11,422 nucleotides of DNA, taken from positions 3,175 to 14,596 of the forward strand of contig LT642555.1 of the NCBI GenBank assembly GCA_900128585.1, given 5' to 3'. The notes below the pieces were generated by a model. It saw nothing but the letters and a program-made list of their open reading frames with translations, had not been told where the DNA came from and did not search any database. Made by a program: the position numbers and the translations under genes. This document shows, one piece after another, positions 1 through 6,700 of the stretch (positions within the stretch are counted from its first letter, which is position 1; each line of letters begins with the position of its first letter). Source of the stretch: Stramenopiles sp. TOSAG23-3 (taxonomy: Eukaryota; Sar).

Positions 1-922
1 AATTTTTCGACGACAGTTTGCACTTGACGGTCTTGGCTTCCGTGGCTGCTTGTCCGTTCCACCTCTTGCGGCGTCGTGCAAGCGCGGCGGCCTCGTGTTC
101 GACGACAACGATGTCGATTCTTCCATTCTCCTCTTCTTCGTCGTCTTTGGCTACATTTTGTACCATCTTCTTTCCGTTCTCTGAGATTCGAGATGACGAC
201 AGCCCAGACGCATTTGACCTTTGCTTTCTCCCAGTATATAATCTTTTGGATGCCCGCTTTGCAAATGCTTCATTCCATCCCATCCGCCTTATTTTTACCG
301 TCGATGAGTTACATTTCTGTTTAGAGCCAACATTTACACCCGGCTCGACTTTGCCCCCCCTAGGCGTTTGTTGAATAACATCATTTATGTGTTTTTTGCT
401 GTACTTTATGGAGGTCGAAGTTACTGTAATATTGGTGCTGTCATCTTCATCTTTCAGCATGTTAGGGGTCACATTTTGTAAATTTAAAGGAATGCAATAG
501 GCTGTAGATAATTCTTGGCCATCACCTGGCTGCCCTTTTGACTTCTGTAGGTCCTGAAATGTTTTCTTGACACATGCTTCAGCACTAGGAGCACGAAGTG
601 TGAGTTTCTTTATCCGACCGTACACTACGAAAAATTTAGGATGGTTTGTCGGTTTGACATTGATGATATCCTCAAAATGCACTCCTTTCATGAGATTTTT
701 ATTTCTACTGCTTGCATAACGCAAACAATAGTTGTGATCGTCAACCCAGAAGAAACGCTCAACGAAGGAGCGGGAACTGAGGGCGCTCTTTTGTTGTTTG
801 AGTTTGTACAAAACCCCTGAGCATGGCGATTCGGTGAGTTCAGTGTCGCTACTAATAGCTTTCTTTTGACGTTTTCCCTCTACAGTAGGGCCAAGCACGT
901 AATCAAGGAGAAACCCTGCCAT
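1..922 (-). CDS. PH-domain protein, C-terminus cut by window edge
   Basis: An open frame of 307 codons runs from an ATG at 922 to the left edge without a stop, so the C-terminus is missing. The start is supported by an in-frame TGA six codons upstream. Residues about 35-128 read as a pleckstrin-homology domain: an opening strand SGVLYKL, then RSFVERFFWV, CLRYAS, a middle segment KGVHFEDIINV, KFFVVYGR and LTLRAPS, and a closing helix EACVKKTFQDLQ. PH domains usually bind phosphoinositides or proteins at membranes. The Trp that is nearly invariant in the last PH helix is not present. After residue 130 the protein is polar and probably disordered, with basic clusters (KRASKR near 222-227, ARRRKR near 282-287) and an acidic run DDEEEE near 260-265. 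The basic clusters could be nuclear localisation signals. No orthologue is recognised. The domain call is by pattern only; the frame itself is well supported because it is long and continuous. Confidence 0.8.
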   Translation of the reverse strand, partial: MAGFLLDYVLGPTVEGKRQKKAISSDTELTESPCSGVLYKLKQQKSALSSRSFVERFFWVDDHNYCLRYASSRNKNLMKGVHFEDIINVKPTNHPKFFVVYGRIKKLTLRAPSAEACVKKTFQDLQKSKGQPGDGQELSTAYCIPLNLQNVTPNMLKDEDDSTNITVTSTSIKYSKKHINDVIQQTPRGGKVEPGVNVGSKQKCNSSTVKIRRMGWNEAFAKRASKRLYTGRKQRSNASGLSSSRISENGKKMVQNVAKDDEEEENGRIDIVVVEHEAAALARRRKRWNGQAATEAKTVKCKLSSKN

Positions 923-1098
923 CAAAATGTAACAATTTCAAGTGGGAGCACACTGCTTTAAATATTATTCGACTCTTTGGGAAGTTTCATAAAGAAATCA
1001 GAAAAACAATTACAAAAGTAAGAAGGGTAACCCATGTTTTTTAGGGAATGGGAGTCTATTTAAATTAATTGCGTGTGTCAAGAAGAGAGACTTTTTAT

Positions 1099-1197
1099 CA
1101 TCACGTACGTTGATGAAACATTTAAAAAATTTCTTCTCTTACCGGTATGGTACGTACGTACGAAGAGCATGGGAGAATCGTTTCTGGGGTACCGGTA
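1099..1197. promoter_or_regulatory. Cluster of paired palindromes (TACCGGTA, ACGTACGT)
   Basis: TACCGGTA occurs at 1140-1147 and again at 1190-1197, exactly 50 bases apart. ACGTACGT occurs at 1103-1110, flanked by CATCA/TGATG arms that extend the dyad, and again inside the GTACGTACGTAC palindrome at 1150-1161. The cluster lies about 180-280 bases upstream of the PH gene ATG, where transcription-factor sites would be expected. A role as factor-binding sites is inferred; the motifs themselves are directly visible. Confidence 0.4.
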
Positions 1198-1269
1198 TTA
1201 TACCTGTACCTTACCGTTATAATTATTAATTTAATTTTAAAAAATGGAAATTTTCCCCTTTTCTCTCTG

Positions 1270-1305
1270 TTTATTTTAACGCTGTTATATTAGTATACAT
1301 TTATT
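1270..1305 (-). terminator. Putative poly(A) signals of the CEP104-like gene
   Basis: On the minus strand AATAAA occurs at 1300-1305, about 26 bases after the TAA stop, and again at 1270-1275. Both lie where a cleavage/polyadenylation signal would be expected. In AT-rich DNA the hexamer also arises by chance, and protist signals are often degenerate, so this is tentative. Confidence 0.35.
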
Positions 1306-1331
1306 CGTAGTTGTTATAATTACGGCTTCTT

Positions 1332-2468
1332 TTATTTCTTACTCCCTTCCCCTCCTCCTTCTTCCTCCACCTCCTCCTCGTCATCATCAATTATTAAACC
1401 TTTGTACTCAGCAATTAGACCTTTGTACGAATCATCCAGATCCCCCATTGCAGCAATCCTCATATCGACTATTTTCATACTTATCTTCTCAGCGAGTTTG
1501 AAATCCTCGGCAGTAATAGCAGTTGTTTTGGATAACTCAAGATTGGAGATTTTTATTCCCAATTCTCTAAGTTTGTTTTCTGCAGATTTGAGAGCAGCAG
1601 CTTTCTTGAAATCATTTAATTTTGCCCAATAAAGTTTTGCTGCTCTGCATTTGCGAATTTCAAGCGCAGTGGTACGATCGAACTGCATGTCGAAAGAGAT
1701 TCCGTCCGTTCTCTGACTTGCAATACGTTCGAAATCAATATCAGTTTTGCTTGTAGGCGATTGCCCCGGGCTGCTAACCAAGTCGCTATAGTTTCTGCGA
1801 TCGTCGTCGGTTAAATTCGGGTTTTGGGAATGGACAGATTGGGATTGCTCGCTTTGTCGCCTTTCGTCAAAGGAAAGAAAAATATGCTTTCTAGCGCTAC
1901 TAGCTCCATTTTGAGGGGAGGATGGTACACGGCTTTCAGAAACGCCGCCAGATTCACCTGTCTTTTCGCTGTCTTCATAACCAAAATCTGCAAGTATATC
2001 CTTCACCCAATCGCCTAAAACCGTCAGTCCAACAATACCTACTTGGTTAAATAAGTTCCGTGAGTTCATGTGACAAGAGAAAAACTTGAGCATTATCATA
2101 TTGCACTTGACGTTCAAGGTAACTGTTTTTACTTCTCGAGCTTGAAGGCGGCTCTCAGTATTGTCTGTAAAATGAAAGTGGCCCATTCTTTTAAATTTAT
2201 CATAGTGCCGTTCAAAATCGCCTTCTGGAAAATTACCTGCCAACACTTCTACTCGTTGAGGTATGCAGACTTCATGGGCCATGAGCTGCAACTGAGAGAC
2301 TTTTGCAGGAATTCCCCCATTTACACGAACAATCAGGGTCTGAGGCCACTCGGAGAAAATATCCGAAAACCAAGCATCAGCACTGTTCCCATCTATGCTT
2401 TCAATACATTTTGCATCCGCGAAGTTTGAAGTCGCGTGGACCACTTCTACCGGTATGCGTTTATTCAT
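1332..2468 (-). CDS. Short CEP104/FAP256-like ciliary-tip protein
   Basis: The product is 378 residues from the ATG at 2466-2468. An in-frame TAG at 2508-2510 lies 13 codons upstream of this ATG, with none between. Starting here, the opening IPVEVVHATS falls where family N-termini begin, which supports the choice. CEP104 (FAP256 in Chlamydomonas) sits at centriole distal ends and growing ciliary tips and regulates microtubule plus ends. Residues about 1-155 match its N-terminal jelly-roll: SQLQLMAHE (58-66), then VEVLAG, FKRMGHFHFTDN (92-103), LQAREVKTV (108-116) and NLFNQVGIVGL (138-148). A Ser-rich linker follows (about 165-255). Residues about 258-350 match the family coiled coil, with FDMQFDRTTALEI, then KLNDFKKAAAL and AEDFKLAEKI. 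The protein ends in an acidic tail (DDDEEEVEEE). The TOG domain and zinc fingers of full-length CEP104 (about 900 residues in human) are absent, and no continuing frame is seen downstream. The family call rests on remembered similarity and is fairly secure; full functional equivalence is not. Confidence 0.82.
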   Translation of the reverse strand: MNKRIPVEVVHATSNFADAKCIESIDGNSADAWFSDIFSEWPQTLIVRVNGGIPAKVSQLQLMAHEVCIPQRVEVLAGNFPEGDFERHYDKFKRMGHFHFTDNTESRLQAREVKTVTLNVKCNMIMLKFFSCHMNSRNLFNQVGIVGLTVLGDWVKDILADFGYEDSEKTGESGGVSESRVPSSPQNGASSARKHIFLSFDERRQSEQSQSVHSQNPNLTDDDRRNYSDLVSSPGQSPTSKTDIDFERIASQRTDGISFDMQFDRTTALEIRKCRAAKLYWAKLNDFKKAAALKSAENKLRELGIKISNLELSKTTAITAEDFKLAEKISMKIVDMRIAAMGDLDDSYKGLIAEYKGLIIDDDEEEVEEEGGGEGSKK

Positions 2469-3418
2469 ACCTGGGCAAGCGTTTACTCGTTTTACCGTCC
2501 GGTTCAACTAGTTTTAAATGCACATCGTAGCGCGCATTTTTCGAAGTAGATCGTCAATCATTTAATCAAAGTACATGTTCATAAATGGTTTGGAAAATTG
2601 TCAGGTAATGGTCGAATTGTAGCACTCAGTATGAGTTAATAATGGTATACATATGTTTGTAAGGTGTTCAACTTGCCATTGTTTTTACTTGAATGTATAT
2701 CCGACAAGCTGATAAGGAAAAAAACGCCATTCGAGGCACAAGAAGAAGGAGGACTCGTTTTCTATCTCAACAAGGGAGAAAAAGGACAGGCGGCAGGAAG
2801 ACAGCGATAAAATTTTACAAGTAATCCAAATTTCATACTTGTTTTGCTCTACGGTAGACTATCAACTCGAAAGCAGAAAGCAGTCCTTGTTGCAAATTAT
2901 TTAACGAAAAGGGAAAATAAAAGGAAGGAGAAGAAGTTTTCAGTTCTCTTGGAGACGAAAGAGCACTGTGCACAACAACGTCTCGTTATTACATGCCATG
3001 GTATAATGTATTTTGCACTTTTATAGTCTAGTTGCTATCGATCAACTTCGTATGTCCTCGTAGTCGACTGCTTCCATCACACTCCTACCGTTCATACAAA
3101 TCGATGCATTTCCTTCATAGCTAAAAAACAATAATAAATTCTGTTTTTTTTCCGTTCTTCTTTCTTCTTTTACTCTTTTCTCTGATCGTACCCCGGTAGT
3201 ACTGTACCATTTATAAAATAAATAGTAGACAGACGACCAAGTTGGCAACCAAATTGGAAAGGACTCCAATGCTCTGTTCTGTTGATTAAATAGCCCTGTG
3301 CGAAAAACGTTGGGTCGATTGTCGATTCTTTGTTGTTAGAAGGATACTATTTACCTGTGTCGTCTGATATTGTTATTACGAGGTATGCATAATAAAGCAG
3401 CAGGTGACGAGAGAAAAA

Positions 3419-3448
3419 AAAGAAAGAAAGAAAGAAAGAAAGAAAGAA
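3419..3448 (+). repeat. (AAAG)n microsatellite
   Basis: Seven uninterrupted AAAG units are followed by AA and preceded by a run of A. This is a simple polypurine tract in the divergent intergenic region, about 310 bases upstream of the coiled-coil gene ATG. Its length is likely to vary between strains. Confidence 0.9.
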
Positions 3449-3662
3449 CAGAACAATAGGAAAATAATATGGCGTTTAATGATGAGTAGTGACCACCAAC
3501 AAGTATTACTAACCGGTATTAGTGTGCAATGATGTACAGAAAAGGAAAAAAAAAAGAGAAGAAGGTGTAAGGAGGGTCAACGCAACAAAAAACAAGCACA
3601 TTTTCATGATGATGTGAATGACGTATTTACTTCGTGATCAAAGCAGTTTCACAGAAAATTAA

Positions 3663-3719
3663 ATGGAATTATATGTTCAGATTGATATGGAGCGATTCAT
3701 TAAAAATCGGAAAGTATAG
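3663..3719 (+). other. Upstream ORF 1 (18 codons) before the coiled-coil gene
   Basis: The ATG at 3663 has a good context (A at -3, G at +4) and is followed by 17 sense codons and TAG at 3717-3719. It ends 38 bases before the main ATG at 3758. If the mRNA begins upstream of 3663, ribosomes would meet this frame first and it could lower translation of the main ORF. The transcript start is unknown, so this is only a candidate. Confidence 0.3.
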
Positions 3720-3729
3720 TGGATATTGA
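3673..3729 (+). other. Upstream ORF 2 (18 codons), overlapping uORF 1
   Basis: A second ATG at 3673, in another frame, is followed by 17 sense codons and TGA at 3727-3729, ending 28 bases before the main ATG. Its context is weaker (T at -3, T at +4). Together with uORF 1 it means the main ATG is unlikely to be the first one met on a long leader. Confidence 0.25.
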
Positions 3730-3757
3730 TTTTAATAGAAAGTTATCAGTGAGGAAC

Positions 3758-6700
3758 ATGCCTCTCACGAATTCGCCGCCTGGCACTTCCAGCCGCCGCG
3801 TGTCTAACCAGCAGAACTTGAGTGCGCTTGAGTACGATAACGCCGATTTGCCCCAACGTGTCTCTAGGCGTGCATCGGAGCTATCACAAGGTTGGCAAAG
3901 ATCTTCCAGGGCTTCTGGTAATTTTGGGGATAGAACGAACGGAACCTATAAGAGATATACAGAAGAAGAATTTTTGGATGAAGAGACATATCCCAACGAA
4001 GGCTCGCAGGAAGGCAGGGTACAGTTATATACAAATTTTCAAGATGGCATGACTAGATGGAATGGACCTCAGTCAAACCCAGCGCAAGCCTTCAGCCATC
4101 GCAATCTCTACGAAGAAAGACGCCGACAAGACTTAAGTGCGAGAAAGGACCGATTACAGGGGCACTCGCACCACTACCATAGAGTCGATAACGTAGACGA
4201 TTATAGAGGAAGAGTGCCACGGCACTTGTCACAGATCGGCGCAACCGCTAGTATAGTTGAAGGAGTTCAGCGTGACTTGCGAAAAGCGGAGATTGAAGAT
4301 TATGTGTCCAAGGATAAAAAAGCTGTAGATATTTTCTATCGTGGCCGTGGGGGGGAAATAAAAAAATGGGATGGAACCACGCCTTATGACAGGGAACAAG
4401 GGGCCGTGTCGCGCTCCAAAGAGCAAAAGACAGACAATACCCAGGGAACAAATACAGAAGAGTCCTGGCTCTTAAACCAAGAAGACTGGATCGATACAAA
4501 CGAATTATCTTTCGATGCCAACGAAGACGGAAAGAAAGGCAACCTAGAGGGCGAAGAATTAAGTTCCAATCACAGGGACGGCCCAACCCCATTGTCCCCC
4601 ACAAATGCAGGGAACATGTCGAGCGATTCTCTTGTCTTGGTGCTGTCTTCGACCCCAAGCGGACTTCCAACTGTGCAGATGCAAGTTGGTAGCAACCAGG
4701 CCAGGAATGCAAACGGATTTCAGACCGTTGGGAGAGTGCAGGCGGACAATTTCCACACCGAAACCCGTGCTGCAAATTATCAGACTGGAATGCACACCAC
4801 CAATCACCAATCCAGAGCACAGCTTGAAAACAACCAGCTAAGAAATATTCAACTGAGGACGCATCTTGCAAATACCCAGATCAGAGAAACCGTGGCAGTT
4901 CAAAGAGCTGAAAAAGTGGAAGTTGAAAAGCACCACACGAAGAAGCCGAGCGAAATCCCAGAAATCCAAAGCTTAGTTTACGCAGAAAAGGAAATGACCC
5001 AGTCTGGGAACGTAATTGATGCTGGATCGATACCAAACCCAGCTGTTATTAGCAAAAACGAGTTAAAAGAAATTGAAGAGGCCAAGCTGAAGTTAGATGT
5101 TCGTCAGAAGAAAGTAGAAGAGGACGAGAAAAGGTTGAAGGTAGAGTTTGATGTTTTGAAAGTCGAAAGGGCCGATTTAGAGTCTGCACGAGGGAAAATT
5201 GCGGAAGAGCGTGAGGCATTGCTGTCAAAAGAAAAAAACCTCGCTACAGGGCAGCAGGTGTTGCGTGAGGACAAGGATACGTTGCATAAAGAAAAGGACA
5301 GATTGCACGAAGAAAAGGATAGAGTTTTAAAAATGAAAGAAAAAATAGAGTATGAAGCGCGAAAGAAAGCAGAAGAACTTCAAGATTTGAAAGATACCGT
5401 GGAAAGAGGAAAAGTAGAAGTAGAAGACAAGAAAAAGATGTTAGAAAAATTTGAGAAGTCTTTGAAATCAGTAGAAAACAATTTAGAAAACGAAACAAAA
5501 GCTCTCGAAAGAGAACGAATTGCATTAGCGGAAGCAGAAAAAATGCATGAAAATATTGTGAAAGACCACAGGAAAATGGTAAAGGAAGACGAAGACGCAT
5601 TAAAATCAGACAAATTGGCCGTCGAGGAGGCACGCAAGCAACATGCCGAAGAGAAGCAACGCCATGCACTGGCCGTCAAAGAGGAGCAGCATCAATTAAA
5701 AATACTTGCGCAAAATCATAAAGCGGAAGTAGGACGTCATAAGCAGGCGGCTGAAGCAGAGCAAAAGCTTGTAGAACAAGCAAAACGACTCCATGAAGCA
5801 GAGATCGAACGCCACAAAATTTTACTGGAAAAAGAGCGAATGGGATTAATATCAGCCAAAGAGGCTCACGATCAAGACGCTGCAAAACATAAGGAAGCTG
5901 TCTTGAAGGAGAAGGCTGTGTTGGAGCAAGCGCGACTGATACACACGGAAGAAAGCTCCAGGCACCAGCAAGTGATAATGGCGGAGAAAGCCGCGCAAGA
6001 GAAAATGAAGCAAAACCACGAAAGTGAGTCACAACGGCATGCCAGAGCCCTTGTAGAGGAGAAAAAAATGCTTAAACAGGCGATGGAAAAGCATAATCAA
6101 GACAAAAAGCGCCACGAAGCCCACGTCGAGAGGCATCGGCGACTAGTAGATGAAGAAAAGGGCCTGATAGCAAAAGCCCAAGATGAGCATAAGAAAGAAA
6201 TAAAAAAACATGCTGAATCTGTGAGTTTATTAAAGAAGGCCCACAGTGAATACGAAGACGAGCGAAAGAAAGAAGTGCTGAAAATAGAAAAGATGAAAAT
6301 GGCGCAGATAGAGGAGCACAAAGCGCTGAGTAGAAAACTGGAAGATGACAGGAGAAAATTAGAGTTAGAGCTATCGACCATAACCCGGGAGCACGCGATT
6401 GCGGAAAAAGAGTTGGAGCACAAGCGTGCCATTTTAGTGGCAGAAACCAGTAACGGGAAACAATTGCGCGAAGCGGAAGAGTTAAGGGTAAAACAAATGA
6501 AAGAGGATGCGGAGGCCTACAAACTAGTCCTTCAATCCGAGCGTTCCGAATTAGAAGAGATGCGAAGGCAAATGGAAGTTGAACGAAGACGACTCGAAAA
6601 TCTCAAAAACGATATCGAAGACCAGCGGAGGAGCACAATCAAGGATATCGCGAGCGAAAAAACTACACTCGAGGAACTTAAAAAGTCTATCGTTGAAAGC

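Larger units (their letters stand above)
923..1331. other. AT-rich intergenic spacer with palindromic sites
   Basis: This spacer separates the 3' end of the CEP104-like gene from the start of the PH gene, both on the minus strand. It should hold the terminator of the first and the promoter of the second. No ORF of note is present. It contains two TACCGGTA and two ACGTACGT palindromes between 1099 and 1197, and AATAAA-type signals nearer the upstream gene. No TATA box can be assigned with confidence in such AT-rich sequence. Confidence 0.6.
2469..3757. other. Divergent intergenic region, 1.3 kb
   Basis: This region lies between the starts of the CEP104-like gene (minus) and the coiled-coil gene (plus), so it should carry both promoters. 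It holds an AAAG microsatellite (3419-3448), purine-rich runs near 3540-3575, one AACCGGTA site at 3511-3518 related to the TACCGGTA motif, and two small upstream ORFs at its right end. Short open frames at 2844-3026 (plus) and 3042-3269 (minus) have no recognisable features and are not called. No tRNA or other RNA gene was recognised. Confidence 0.6.

Noticed and set aside
18-374. Plus-strand open frames of 118 and 82 codons near the left edge
   Set aside because: They lie antisense to the continuous minus-strand PH-domain frame, have Ser/Phe/Leu-rich shadow composition and show no domain.
3241-3249. GTTGGCAAC as an RFX/X-box site between two possible ciliary genes
   Set aside because: Only one X-box half-site (GGCAAC) fits; the other half at the required spacing is absent, and one such match is expected by chance.
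2844-3269. Short frames at 2844-3026 (plus) and 3042-3269 (minus) in the divergent intergenic region
   Set aside because: They are 60 and 75 codons in AT-rich DNA, low in complexity, without recognisable motifs or supporting context.
3240-3360. A possible tRNA around GGTCGATTGTCGATTC
   Set aside because: The T-arm resemblance is partial, and no acceptor, D-arm or anticodon stem can be paired around it.
3714-3738. A 25-base mini-intron (GTATAG...TTAATAG) joining uORF 1 to the coiled-coil frame
   Set aside because: The join leaves the downstream sequence in the wrong frame, and there is no other evidence for such tiny introns here.
3719-3757. GTG start for the coiled-coil gene at 3719, and TTG start at 2507 for the CEP104-like gene
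   Set aside because: Non-ATG starts are rare in eukaryotes. The ATGs 13 codons downstream (3758 and 2468) are the better choice, and for CEP104 the ATG fits the family N-terminus.
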